This document shows, piece by piece, positions 28,026 through 37,282 of a stretch of DNA of 64,000 bases; positions within the stretch are counted from its first letter, which is position 1; every line of letters begins with the position of its first letter. The stretch is from Ulvibacter algarum (GTDB lineage: Bacteria > Bacteroidota > Bacteroidia > Flavobacteriales > Flavobacteriaceae), in contig CANLBJ010000006.1 of the NCBI GenBank assembly GCA_947488905.1, positions 124,001-188,000 of the forward strand. The letters run 5' to 3'. Under the pieces are notes generated by a model. It searched no databases and was not told where the DNA came from. It saw only the letters and a program-made list of their open reading frames with translations. Position numbers and translations under genes: made by a program.

Positions 28026-28412
28026 TTACATATACTTCTCTAGAAACCTAAAAAACTCTTTTTTAAGTTCAGAATATATATGACGTTGAGTTTCTATTTT
28101 ATTTCTAAACGCTACATGTTCTTTTGTTAAATGAACATCAAGTGCATCTGTATTAGTTTTGCTTTGTCCCGCTATACGCGTTTCGTGCTTTTCTATTGTT
28201 TCTTGCAAATCTTCAATAACATTACCGTGAAGTATAAATTCATTTTGATAATGTTCTAGTTGAGCAAGCACATCTTTATCAGTCCAACGAGTTACAAGTT
28301 CATTTAGTTTTTTATTAAAAAAGCCTAACTCTTGTTTCCAAAATGCAAGTTCACCATTCCATTGTTGGTGTTCAAAATGCATACTACTGTTTTCTAAAAC
28401 CTCATTTTTCAT
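28026..28412 (-). CDS. Small helical hypothetical protein
   Basis: About 128 residues, highly charged and largely helical (coiled-coil-like DLQETIEKHETRIAG). No signal peptide or membrane helix is seen. The open frame extends to 28451, but I prefer the ATG at 28412. The predicted promoter, a Crp/FNR-like site with a -7 box at 28456-28449, puts the transcript start near 28442, downstream of the longer start. It forms a unit with the DUF4010 gene. The function is unknown; a stress or hemerythrin-like helical role cannot be shown. Confidence 0.72.
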   Translation of the reverse strand: MKNEVLENSSMHFEHQQWNGELAFWKQELGFFNKKLNELVTRWTDKDVLAQLEHYQNEFILHGNVIEDLQETIEKHETRIAGQSKTNTDALDVHLTKEHVAFRNKIETQRHIYSELKKEFFRFLEKYM

Positions 28413-28448
28413 ATAATTTAATTTTAAGTTAATCTTTCTATTGTATAA

Positions 28449-28491
28449 CAAAGGTTATCCTTAATCCATTAAATTAAAATGACTTAAATCA
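28449..28491 (-). promoter_or_regulatory. Crp/FNR-like site and -7 box for the 28026-28412 / DUF4010 unit
   Basis: The near-palindrome TGACTTAAATCA lies at 28480-28491. On the minus strand AACCTTTG (28456-28449), one base off TAnnTTTG, lies 29.5 bp from the centre. The layout is the same as at the ATPase promoter. Confidence 0.6.
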
Positions 28492-28515
28492 GTTTTTCTG
28501 AAATTTTACAAGCTA

Positions 28516-29346
28516 TTAATAGGCCTTAATTTTTTTGCGACGTATAGAGTCTTTCTGATGTGGTGTCCAATTATAATTAGACTCATAAATTCCTTTTGTT
28601 TCCCAATCACCGTACATTGGATTAGGTAATACAATAAATTTTTTACCAAATTCTGCCTTTAATTGCATTGCTGCACTATTTCTTTCTTGAGTAGATTGGT
28701 TTTCAAATACGGTTGAAAAATCTGATAAATTATCACCTAATAACAATTCTATTTTATGCGTTTTAGAAACCTCATCTCTTCTTGGTTCTTTACCGCTTGT
28801 AGTACTTTTTAATAAAACGTGCTCATCGTTTACATTTGGAAAACCTAGCGATTTTAAATTTTCCATGGTTTCTTTTTGTAGTTGAACATTTCGGTTTGAA
28901 ACATAAAATATTGCTACCTCTTTACTTGCTGCATATTTAAAAAACTCTAGCGCTCCCGGCACTGCTTTTGCACTTTTTTTTGATACCCACGCTGCCCACG
29001 TGGCAGGTGTGTATTCTTCATTTACAATTACTAGATGGCCGCTGTAAGGGCTATTATCCATAACGGTCTCATCAATATCTGTTACAATTGCAATAGGCTT
29101 ATCTGTTTTATTTTTAGCAGCTAGAATATCGTCTAATTGCAACCTGGCTAAATAAAAAGCTTGGTATGATAAAGCACGATATTCTGCAGATTGTTGTTGC
29201 CATAGTAATGCCTGTATGGCGTGCTCACGTACAGGCACATTATATTGCTGTAGTTCTGTTTTTACAGTTTCGTTTTGAAGGTCTTGCGTTTTACAACCTA
29301 AAAATAAGATACTTGTAAAAAGAGATATAAGAAGGTAATTTTTCAT
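28516..29346 (-). CDS. Acid phosphatase / 5'-nucleotidase, lipoprotein e(P4) family
   Basis: A 276-residue HAD-superfamily phosphatase anchored as a lipoprotein (lipobox SILFLGC). The nucleophile motif is DIDETVMDNSPYSG. Further conserved parts are FYVSNRN, then the Lys in KTHKIELLLGDNLSDF carrying the acidic pair. This class B/C enzyme dephosphorylates nucleotides and other organic phosphates in the periplasm. It lies 48 bp after the ackA stop on the same strand, so it may be the last gene of the pta-ackA unit. Confidence 0.93.
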   Translation of the reverse strand: MKNYLLISLFTSILFLGCKTQDLQNETVKTELQQYNVPVREHAIQALLWQQQSAEYRALSYQAFYLARLQLDDILAAKNKTDKPIAIVTDIDETVMDNSPYSGHLVIVNEEYTPATWAAWVSKKSAKAVPGALEFFKYAASKEVAIFYVSNRNVQLQKETMENLKSLGFPNVNDEHVLLKSTTSGKEPRRDEVSKTHKIELLLGDNLSDFSTVFENQSTQERNSAAMQLKAEFGKKFIVLPNPMYGDWETKGIYESNYNWTPHQKDSIRRKKIKAY

Positions 29347-29394
29347 TAGTATTTCAGAAATAAATAATTGATAATTTTTAATCTTTTAAGGCTG

Positions 29395-30579
29395 TTAGTT
29401 TACAAGCGTATAAGCCTGCTTTGCAATCTCTAACTCTTCATTTGTAGGAATAACAAGTATGCTCACTTTTGCGTTTAGTGTGTTTAACAATTGTAAACCC
29501 TTTACTTTTTGCTCGTTTTTTTCTTGGTCTAAAGAAATACCAAAATAATCTAAATCACTACAAACTAATTTTCTAATCAAACTAGAGTTCTCCCCTATTC
29601 CGGCTGTAAAAACGATGGCATCTAAGCCATTCATAACAGCTACATAAGCGCCTATGTATTTTCTAATTCTATAGGCATTCATCTCTAAGGCGAGTAGGCA
29701 ATTGCGATTACCATTTTGTGCTTCTCGTTCTATATCACGTAAATCACTGTAACCAGTAAGGCCAAGCATTCCGCTTTCTTTTGTGAGTAGGTTTTTCACC
29801 TCATCTAGGCTATAGTCTAATTTTTCTACTAAATAAGAGATAATAGAATGATCTATATCTCCACTTCTAGTACCCATAATAAGGCCGTTTGCTGGTGCAA
29901 AACCAAGACTATGGTCTATACTTTTACCATCTAATATGGCTGTCATACTACAGCCATTACCTAAATGGATAGTTATTATTTTAGACTTTTCTAGTCCTAA
30001 AAATTTATTGGCTTGCTCAGAAACATATTTATGGCTTGTACCGTGAAAGCCGTATAATTGAATATTATGATCTTCATAAAAGCTATTAGGTATAGCATAT
30101 CTTTTAGCTTTTTCTGGAATTGTTTGATGAAAAGCGGTATCAAAAACGGCTACTTGCTTTGCGTTAGGAAAAAGTTGTTCTGCTACAATAATCCCTTGTA
30201 AGTTATTTGGGTTGTGCAAAGGTGCCAGTGCATCATATTCTTTAATTTTATTTTTTACACTTAGAGTAACCTCTGTAGTATCTGAAAATAAATTACCTCC
30301 ATGAACTACTCTATGCCCAACAACCTTAATATCTTCTGTGTTATTAACAACTCCTTTTTCTGAATCTAATAATAAGGCTACAATCTTTTTTAAACCTTCT
30401 TTATGTGTGTAAATTTCTCCTATTTCTTCTAAATCTAACGTGTCTGTTTTATATTTTAAAACGGCATTTTTATGGCCTATACGCTCCACAATACCACTAC
30501 AAATCAATTTTTCTGAGGGTACTTCTATTAATTGAAATTTTATAGAAGAACTCCCAGAGTTAATCACTAATATGTTCAT
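29395..30579 (-). CDS. ackA: Acetate kinase
   Basis: A 394-residue enzyme that makes ATP and acetate from acetyl phosphate. It starts with the NSGSSSIKFQL signature and has VGHRVVHGG, the catalytic Asp region VFDTAFHQTIP, GFHGTSHKY, and the adenine loop VFTAGIGENSS. It follows pta by 14 bp. Its place behind a predicted Crp/FNR-like promoter fits oxygen-limited overflow or fermentative metabolism. Confidence 0.97.
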   Translation of the reverse strand: MNILVINSGSSSIKFQLIEVPSEKLICSGIVERIGHKNAVLKYKTDTLDLEEIGEIYTHKEGLKKIVALLLDSEKGVVNNTEDIKVVGHRVVHGGNLFSDTTEVTLSVKNKIKEYDALAPLHNPNNLQGIIVAEQLFPNAKQVAVFDTAFHQTIPEKAKRYAIPNSFYEDHNIQLYGFHGTSHKYVSEQANKFLGLEKSKIITIHLGNGCSMTAILDGKSIDHSLGFAPANGLIMGTRSGDIDHSIISYLVEKLDYSLDEVKNLLTKESGMLGLTGYSDLRDIEREAQNGNRNCLLALEMNAYRIRKYIGAYVAVMNGLDAIVFTAGIGENSSLIRKLVCSDLDYFGISLDQEKNEQKVKGLQLLNTLNAKVSILVIPTNEELEIAKQAYTLVN

Positions 30580-30593
30580 ACTTTTTGTTTGGT

Positions 30594-32702
30594 TTAAATT
30601 CCTTGTGCTTGGATTGCGGTAACTATTACGGTATTAAAAATATCATCTACCGTACAGCCTCTACTTAAATCATTTACTGGCTTATTTAAACCTTGAATTA
30701 TAGGTCCAATAGCAAGTGCTTTGGTTTCCCTTTGTACTGCTTTATAAGTATTATTACCCGTATTTAAATCTGGAAAAATAAACACATTTGCTTGTCCAGC
30801 AACTTCAGAGTTAGGCATTTTAGTTTTACCCACACTCATATCTACTGCGGCATCATATTGAATAGGCCCCTCTACTTTTAAATCTGGTCTTCGCTCTTTT
30901 ACAATAGCGGTTGCTTTTCTAACACGCTCTACATCTTCTCCTGTTCCAGATGTACCAGATGAGTATGACAACATTGCTATTTTAGGCTCTATACCAAAAG
31001 ATAGCGTTGTTGCTGCAGATGAAATAGCAATTTCTGCTAACTGCTCTGCGGTTGGGTTAGGGTTAATAGCACAGTCACCATACACAGATACTCTGTCTTC
31101 TAAACACATAAAAAAGATAGATGATACTAATGAGGTTTCTGGTTTTGTTTTAATAAACTGTAATGCTGGGCGTATGGTATGTTGGGTAGTATGTATTGCT
31201 CCAGAAACCATCCCGTCAGCTTTTCCTTTATACACCATCATGGTCCCAAAATAAGAAACGTCTTCCATTAAATCTTTTGCCATGGCTAGATTTACATTTT
31301 TATGCTTTCTAAGCTCGTATAATGTTTCTGCAAAATCCTCAAAATAGTCAGAATCAATTGGGTTAATGACAGTCACTTTGCTTAAGTCTAAACCAAGATC
31401 GAGAAACGTTATTTTGTCTTCAATTTGTTTTTTATCTCCTAACAATGTAATCTCAACAACATCTAGATCTACTAGTTGTTTTGTAGCTCTTAACACGCGC
31501 TCATCAATCCCTTCTGGCAATACAATGTGCTTTTTGTTTAAAGTAGCCGTTTTTAATAAGTTATACTGAAACATTCTAGGCGTGATACCATTGGTCTCAA
31601 AAGTGATCAATCGCTCTACGAGTGCTTCTGCTTTTACATGCTTTTCAAAATCTTTAATTAGGGTGACAATTTTCTGAGTATTCTCAGCATAAATTTGAGA
31701 CTTGATCCCTCCTATTCTATTGGCTACAGAAAATGTTCCTCCTTGTACAGATATAATTGGAACCACATCTGAGAGCCCTTCAATAAGTTTAATAATAGAC
31801 TCTTCTGGCACTAAACCACCCGTTAAAACAATTCCAGAAACGGAAGGGTAATTTGCAGATATATTAGCCTGTAAGGCTCCTAGAATAATGTCTGCCCTAT
31901 CTCCAGGTGTGATCACTAATCCGTTTTCTTTTAAGTGGGTAAGATAATTGCGCAGTTGCATAGCACCCACACTAAAATAACCTGCTTGATTATTAATATG
32001 AGATTCACCAAAAAGTATCTTTGCATCTAGCGTTTCTACAATCTCTTTAACAGAAGCATTTGCAAGAATAGGGTTTAATGGTATAGCATTGATTATTACC
32101 TCTGGAGGTAGATTTTTTTCTAATTGCTTTACTATTTCAGCTTGATTTTCTAACTGTACTTTATTTGCAATTATTGATAAAACCTCAACGCCTTTATCTC
32201 TAAAAGAGTCATACGCCATTTGCATACTTCCTACCAGCTCGCGCATTGTTTTACCTATACCAGATGATAATATGATAGCAGGAACCCCTAGATTTTTAGC
32301 AATAAGAATATTGATATCAAATTCTATAATAGATCCTTCCCCAATAAAGCTTGTTCCTTCAATTAAGACAAAATCAAAACGCTCTTCAATGGCTTTATAC
32401 TTCTCTATTATTTTACTAATAATTAAATCATCTTGATTCTTATTTTTTAATTGTATGACTTCACTTCTAGTAAAGGCATAAGCGTCTTTAAAGTTTAAGT
32501 TTAATTTAAAATAAGTGTTTACAGTGTTAAAGTGATTGTCTATCTCACCTTCTTTAAATTCATCAATAATGGGTCTAAAGTATCCTACTTTTGCAGCCTT
32601 ACCTAGCAGTAGTTGCATAAGGCCAAGCGAGATTATTGATTTTCCACTATTGGGTTCTATTGTAGTAATATATACCGCCTTGTTAGTTGGTTTATTGGTC
32701 AT
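30594..32702 (-). CDS. pta: Phosphate acetyltransferase (long form)
   Basis: A 702-residue enzyme converting acetyl-CoA to acetyl phosphate. The N-terminus is a BioD-like P-loop-type domain (TTIEPNSGKSIISLGLMQLL), then a DRTGG domain (DRADIILGALQANI), then the C-terminal PTA_PTB catalytic domain (LPEGIDERVLRA, SYSSGTSGTGEDVERVR, GPIQYDAAVD). It forms an operon with ackA. The ArsC-like gene lies 9 bp upstream. Confidence 0.96.
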   Translation of the reverse strand: MTNKPTNKAVYITTIEPNSGKSIISLGLMQLLLGKAAKVGYFRPIIDEFKEGEIDNHFNTVNTYFKLNLNFKDAYAFTRSEVIQLKNKNQDDLIISKIIEKYKAIEERFDFVLIEGTSFIGEGSIIEFDINILIAKNLGVPAIILSSGIGKTMRELVGSMQMAYDSFRDKGVEVLSIIANKVQLENQAEIVKQLEKNLPPEVIINAIPLNPILANASVKEIVETLDAKILFGESHINNQAGYFSVGAMQLRNYLTHLKENGLVITPGDRADIILGALQANISANYPSVSGIVLTGGLVPEESIIKLIEGLSDVVPIISVQGGTFSVANRIGGIKSQIYAENTQKIVTLIKDFEKHVKAEALVERLITFETNGITPRMFQYNLLKTATLNKKHIVLPEGIDERVLRATKQLVDLDVVEITLLGDKKQIEDKITFLDLGLDLSKVTVINPIDSDYFEDFAETLYELRKHKNVNLAMAKDLMEDVSYFGTMMVYKGKADGMVSGAIHTTQHTIRPALQFIKTKPETSLVSSIFFMCLEDRVSVYGDCAINPNPTAEQLAEIAISSAATTLSFGIEPKIAMLSYSSGTSGTGEDVERVRKATAIVKERRPDLKVEGPIQYDAAVDMSVGKTKMPNSEVAGQANVFIFPDLNTGNNTYKAVQRETKALAIGPIIQGLNKPVNDLSRGCTVDDIFNTVIVTAIQAQGI

Positions 32703-32711
32703 ATGTAATAA

Positions 32712-33077
32712 CTATATTTTTATAATGTCTGTTGGGGTTTCTACAAGAATTGTCACATCTCCTCTTAAAGCAATAGGCTGCTTCATTATTTCTGGATTGT
32801 GCTGTATCATTTTAATCCAATCGTCTGTAGAAAAATTATGTGACTCAAACTTAGAGGTATATGATGGGTGCTCTTGGTTTACTAAGTCTGCAACTTCAAT
32901 ATGAAGTTTTTCTGCAAGCTCAGCTAATTGAGTTCCTGTTAATTTAGTCTTTAAAATATCTATTTCTAAAATAGGCAATCCCTCTGCTTTTGCATACGCT
33001 AATGTTTTTTTTGCCCTATCAGATTTAGAACTATAAAACAGGGTTATTTGTCTATTTGATGTTGCTATATCACTCAT
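32712..33077 (-). CDS. ArsC/Spx-like thioredoxin-fold protein lacking the catalytic Cys
   Basis: A 121-residue protein with the ArsC-family plan: an N-terminal beta strand (ITLFYSSKSDRAKKTLAYAKAEG), then ILEIDILKTKLTGTQLAELAEKL, and the C-terminal MIQHNPEIMKQPIALRGD block with the conserved cis-Pro region. Where arsenate reductases have Cys followed by Arg, this protein has Ser residues (YSSKSDR), and there is no Cys in the chain. It is therefore not an arsenate reductase; a binding or regulatory role is more likely. It sits between a small helical protein and pta. Confidence 0.82.
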   Translation of the reverse strand: MSDIATSNRQITLFYSSKSDRAKKTLAYAKAEGLPILEIDILKTKLTGTQLAELAEKLHIEVADLVNQEHPSYTSKFESHNFSTDDWIKMIQHNPEIMKQPIALRGDVTILVETPTDIIKI

Positions 33078-33079
33078 AA

Positions 33080-33295
33080 CTAAAGTAGTTTTTTATGTGT
33101 TTCTATATGATGCTTTAAAAGCTCTTTTAAACTTTCTAGATACTCCTGCATTACCACTTTATCCATGTGTGGATGTTTACTTACAGGTAGTGTCATTGGG
33201 TTTTCATCTAAATCTCTATACAACTCAGGATAATTGGTCTCTATTTCTGTCGTTAGCTGACTAATCTCTTGTAATATTTTTTGTAGATTTTTCAT
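33080..33295 (-). CDS. Small hypothetical helical protein, first gene of pta-ackA unit
   Basis: A 71-residue protein, mostly helical and charged (MKNLQKILQEISQLTTEIETNYPELYRDLDENP). The ArsC-like gene begins 2 bp after its stop, which supports a real coding sequence. No known family is recognised with confidence. A -7 box and Crp/FNR-like palindrome lie about 100-140 bp upstream. Confidence 0.75.
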   Translation of the reverse strand: MKNLQKILQEISQLTTEIETNYPELYRDLDENPMTLPVSKHPHMDKVVMQEYLESLKELLKHHIETHKKLL

Positions 33296-33398
33296 AGTAT
33301 TCAGGCTTTATAAATTTAAAACAACGCTTCAATAACAACACTTATAAGTGGTCTTTGCATCTATTTTTAAAGTTACTCATAATATCGCATTTTAACTG

Positions 33399-33472
33399 TA
33401 AAAGTAGACAAGAGATTTTCTATAAGAAATGATATTAATCATTTTACAAACCCCATATGGCATCTAATTTTA
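33399..33472. promoter_or_regulatory. Crp/FNR-like site with symmetric divergent -7 boxes
   Basis: The palindrome TGATATTAATCA is at 33430-33441. On the minus strand TACTTTTA (33406-33399) and on the plus strand TAATTTTA (33465-33472) are each exactly 29.5 bp from its centre. Both differ from TAnnTTTG only in the last base. The left box would drive the small gene-ArsC-pta-ackA unit and the right box the metallophosphoesterase. Confidence 0.62.
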
Positions 33473-33553
33473 TATCAAAATTTAAACGCCTCTTTTTAAA
33501 TAAAATTATGAAATATCATACAGCCACCACACAAACCAAATTAAACAAACGCT

Positions 33554-34771
33554 ATGCGTAGCTACTCCCTTTTTACTATTGTATTACTTTGCTTGGCCAT
33601 TTTAATAGTAGATATTATTGCTTTTTACTGGCTACAATCTATTACTAGTCTAATCGCGTCTAGCTCTTTAGTCACGGCAATACACATTGCTTTTTGGGTA
33701 TTTACCGTCGGACTTATTTGTGCCATACTCACCTTAAAAATTAGGTTAGACTATGTAAACCCTCTAAGCAAACAAAGATGGATTTCTTCTCTTTATGGGA
33801 TTACGGTATCTTCTTTTATACCTAAGCTTATCTTTAGCAGTATCATATCAATTTTATATGTTACTAACTATGCGTTTTCAGAAAAGGCATCATTAATTAT
33901 AATACCTCTTATTGGTTTATTTTCTGGAATACTCCCTTTTTCTATTATTGCTTACGGTGTCTTTAAAACCGCTTATAAATTTAAAGTACAGCACGTTAAC
34001 TTAAAGCTTGACACGCTCCCCAAGGCATTTAACAATTTTAAAATCGTTCAAATTTCAGATATACATATAGGTAGTTTTAATTATCGATATAAGATTCTAG
34101 AGAAGGCCATCACAACTATTAATAATCTAGAACCAGACCTCATTGTTTTTACTGGAGATCTTGTAAATAATTATGCTTGGGAGTTAGAAGGTTGGGACAC
34201 CGTTTTTAATAAACTAAAAGCAAAAACAGGCAAATATGCCATTTTAGGCAATCATGATTATGGCGATTATAGTGATTGGGATACCAAAGAAGAAAAACAA
34301 CAAAATGCCCAATCCATAAAAACATTCTTAAAAAACACTGGGTTTCATTTATTACTTAATGACGCCCAGATTATTAGTAAAAGTTTTGATCATCTAGCCA
34401 TTATTGGTGTAGAAAACTGGGGTCTGCCTCCATTTAAACAATATGGAGATTTAGATAAAGCTTTACAAAATGTAACAAACATTCCTTTTAAGATATTACT
34501 CTCTCATGACCCTGCTCACTGGAGCGAAGAAGTTTGTACTAAAACTAACATTGCCTTAACGCTATCTGGACACACGCACGGTATGCAGCTAGGTATAAAA
34601 ATAGGAAAGAAAAAGTGGAGCCCTATCCAGTATCAACTAGAACATTGGGCTGGTTTGTATAATGAACAAAAACAATACCTCTATGTTAACAGAGGCCTGG
34701 GATGGCTTGGTTTTCCTGGCAGAATAGGGATGAGACCAGAAATAACTTGTATTAAACTACATAAAGAATAA
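33554..34771 (+). CDS. Membrane-anchored metallophosphoesterase
   Basis: A 405-residue protein with about four N-terminal membrane helices and a calcineurin-like catalytic domain from residue 160. The metal motifs occur in order: SDIHIG, GDLVNN, GNHDYGDY, LSHDP, SGHTHGMQLG. This set fits YaeI/YkuE-type phosphoesterases, some of which act on lipid A precursors or other envelope phosphates. The substrate here is unknown. It is divergent from the pta operon and shares its Crp/FNR-like site. Confidence 0.92.
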   Translation: MRSYSLFTIVLLCLAILIVDIIAFYWLQSITSLIASSSLVTAIHIAFWVFTVGLICAILTLKIRLDYVNPLSKQRWISSLYGITVSSFIPKLIFSSIISILYVTNYAFSEKASLIIIPLIGLFSGILPFSIIAYGVFKTAYKFKVQHVNLKLDTLPKAFNNFKIVQISDIHIGSFNYRYKILEKAITTINNLEPDLIVFTGDLVNNYAWELEGWDTVFNKLKAKTGKYAILGNHDYGDYSDWDTKEEKQQNAQSIKTFLKNTGFHLLLNDAQIISKSFDHLAIIGVENWGLPPFKQYGDLDKALQNVTNIPFKILLSHDPAHWSEEVCTKTNIALTLSGHTHGMQLGIKIGKKKWSPIQYQLEHWAGLYNEQKQYLYVNRGLGWLGFPGRIGMRPEITCIKLHKE

Positions 34772-34811
34772 AGAAGCTTTTTTTTATACAACTTTATAAT
34801 AAGCACAAAAA

Positions 34812-34843
34812 AACATCCCAAAAACAAATTGTTTTTGGGATGT
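34812..34843 (-). terminator. Terminator at the end of the exopolysaccharide operon
   Basis: A 14-bp stem (AACATCCCAAAAAC with its complement) closes a 5-base loop. Read on the minus strand it is followed by seven T, so it mainly ends the wzc-containing operon. It may also stop the convergent phosphoesterase transcript. Confidence 0.85.
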
Positions 34844-34869
34844 TGATGTATTTAATTTTATTATTCTTT

Positions 34870-37245
34870 TTATCTATTAAAAAGTCTTTGCAACCAGTTT
34901 CTTTTTGCAACATCTTCACTATAACCGTAGCCGTAGCCATAGTTATAACCATACTTAGAGCGTTTGCTATCGCCTACTTGGTTTACCACAAAAGCCATAT
35001 TTTTTAGCTTCTTGTTTTTGGCTAAATTCTCTGCGTGTTCCATTAAGTTCTTTTCTGTATAATTTGCTCTTGTTACATATACGGTAGCATCTGCAAATTT
35101 AGAAATAAGTAACGTGTCTGTCACAGAGATGGTAGGTGCCGTATCTACAATAATATAATCATAGTGTGATTTTGCTTCTTCTAGCAATGCCTCAAAACGA
35201 CCATTAGTTAATAGCTGTGTTGGGTTAGGCGGTATCACTCCAGATATTAGCGTATCGTGGTTAGGGTGCTCTGCAAAGCCTTTTATTAAAGCATCTTTCC
35301 AGTGATAGTCTGTGTCATATAAATAGTTAGACAAACCAGGATTGTCTTTATCTATATTTAAGTAGATATGCAATTGTGGGTTTCTTAAATCTGCACCTAT
35401 AAGCAGTACTCGCTTGTTTAAACTTGTTAATGCTAGTGACAGGTTTAAACTTATAAAAGTTTTACCCTCCCCTTTTATCGTTGATGTAGAATAAATAATG
35501 CTTCCTTGTCCGTTTACTTGAGGGGGTAATATAAAGTTTGTGTTTGAACTTAATATTCTAAAAGATTCTGCAAGCACAGAACGGTCATTAGGGTTGCTAA
35601 ACACAGTGTTCACCCCTTTTTTTATAGTTGGTATCTCGCCTATTACAGGGTTGCTTGCCACCAGCTTCTCTATATCTTCTTTACCGTGTATTTTAGTGTC
35701 TAGTAAAAACGAAACATACAAAATAGCAAAAGGTAAAAACAGCCCTAAAAACAAGGCTCCTAAATACACAATCTTAGTTTTTGGTGATACAGGCACAGCA
35801 CCAGAAAGGGCATACTCTACTACTTTTACAGATGGCTCTGTTACCGCTAGACTTATAGAGGCTTCTTCTCTTTTTTGTAGCAATAATAAAAACAGACTTT
35901 CTTTAATATTTTGCTGTCTGTTTATGGCACGTAATAGCTTTTCTTTTTGAGGCAAGTTATAAACCTCAGATTTAAACTTTCTGTCTCTTGTAGAAAATGA
36001 ACGCTGCGAAAGCTCTAGTTGCGCTTTATAATTTTTTAAAGAGGTAGTAATGTTTGAGCGTAGATCTGCTAGCTGCATTAATATCTGGCGCACTACAGGA
36101 TTATTAACCCCACCACTACTTATCAACTTTTCGTTATCAAGTATGGCGCGGTTATAATTATCTACTAAGCTATTTAATGCTGCACTCTCTAAACCAAAAT
36201 TAGCCGGCAATAGTTTACTCTTAGAGTTAGGGTCATTTATGGCTTCTTCTAGTAGTTTTGATAAAGCCAGTTGGTTTTCTATTCTAAACAACTCTTCATC
36301 TGCTCGCGATGTGTTTTCTAAGCTTAACTGCGTGTCTGCCTCTATATAAACAAGTTTGTTTTGTTGCTTAAAGTCTTTTTTATTAGACTCTATAGAGTCT
36401 AACTCTTCAGACAAGAAAAGAAAACGCTCGTCTATAAATGCGAGCGTGCGCTTAGATATTAATTGACGGTCTTCTATACCATCTTCATTAAAGGTTTTAA
36501 TAATAAGATTGAGTATTTTTTCTGATCTAGAAACGCTCTCGCCTTTTATATCTAGTTGTAAAATATCACTCTTTTTACCTACCGCACTTACATTTAATGA
36601 CTCCTTTAATTGTAGTACCGCTTTATTTTTTGGCGCTATATGCACATCAAACTCTTTGCCTACACTTGCTGCTAGCTGCGCTTCGTTTTCTATTTTTATA
36701 TTAAACGGTAACGTATTTGTTTTTGTGTCTGTGCTATGCCCTTTAAAAACCTGAGTGGTTTCTGTCTCATACTCATAGATTTCAAAAGCAGTGGGAGTTA
36801 CGGTAATCTTATAATGTAACCCATCAGAGAGTGGGTCTATTTCTTTTACCTTCTCATAAGTAAACGGCAAATGATCTATTAGTGACGTCTGGATATTTCC
36901 GAGGCTATAAAAAACGTGGTTTAATTGTAACTCTTGTACCACTTTTTCTAAAATCCTGTAAGAACTAAGAATCTCTATTTCGTTTTCTAGATTTACGTTA
37001 GAGTTGCTAAAAAGCAAATCTTCCATAGGGAGGTTTAAACCTTTGCCCTCATCTAGTATTTTTATCTTAGCAGAGGTCTCATAGATCTTTGGGGTGTACC
37101 GCAAGTATAAAAAACTCGCCAGTACAAAAAGCAACATACTAAGCAAAAACCAAGGCCAGTACCTAAGGTAATCTTTTAATGCTTGTTTAATGTCTAAGGT
37201 CTCTTCTTCCTCTACGTCTATATATGCTAGTTGGTGTTCTTTCAT
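34870..37245 (-). CDS. wzc: Polysaccharide co-polymerase / tyrosine autokinase (Wzc-like)
   Basis: A 791-residue inner-membrane protein that controls polymer length and export. It has an N-terminal Wzz domain between two membrane helices, long periplasmic coiled-coil stretches, and a cytoplasmic BY-kinase with Walker A (TIKGEGKTF), Walker A' (LLIGADLRNP) and Walker B (YDYIIVDTAP). The last 35 residues contain a tyrosine-rich cluster (KYGYNYGYGYGYSED) as autophosphorylation site. It is the last gene of the operon, 37 bp after wza. Confidence 0.95.
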   Translation of the reverse strand: MKEHQLAYIDVEEEETLDIKQALKDYLRYWPWFLLSMLLFVLASFLYLRYTPKIYETSAKIKILDEGKGLNLPMEDLLFSNSNVNLENEIEILSSYRILEKVVQELQLNHVFYSLGNIQTSLIDHLPFTYEKVKEIDPLSDGLHYKITVTPTAFEIYEYETETTQVFKGHSTDTKTNTLPFNIKIENEAQLAASVGKEFDVHIAPKNKAVLQLKESLNVSAVGKKSDILQLDIKGESVSRSEKILNLIIKTFNEDGIEDRQLISKRTLAFIDERFLFLSEELDSIESNKKDFKQQNKLVYIEADTQLSLENTSRADEELFRIENQLALSKLLEEAINDPNSKSKLLPANFGLESAALNSLVDNYNRAILDNEKLISSGGVNNPVVRQILMQLADLRSNITTSLKNYKAQLELSQRSFSTRDRKFKSEVYNLPQKEKLLRAINRQQNIKESLFLLLLQKREEASISLAVTEPSVKVVEYALSGAVPVSPKTKIVYLGALFLGLFLPFAILYVSFLLDTKIHGKEDIEKLVASNPVIGEIPTIKKGVNTVFSNPNDRSVLAESFRILSSNTNFILPPQVNGQGSIIYSTSTIKGEGKTFISLNLSLALTSLNKRVLLIGADLRNPQLHIYLNIDKDNPGLSNYLYDTDYHWKDALIKGFAEHPNHDTLISGVIPPNPTQLLTNGRFEALLEEAKSHYDYIIVDTAPTISVTDTLLISKFADATVYVTRANYTEKNLMEHAENLAKNKKLKNMAFVVNQVGDSKRSKYGYNYGYGYGYSEDVAKRNWLQRLFNR

Positions 37246-37282
37246 GTGGGAATAATTAAAATAATAGTGCCTACTGTGGGTG

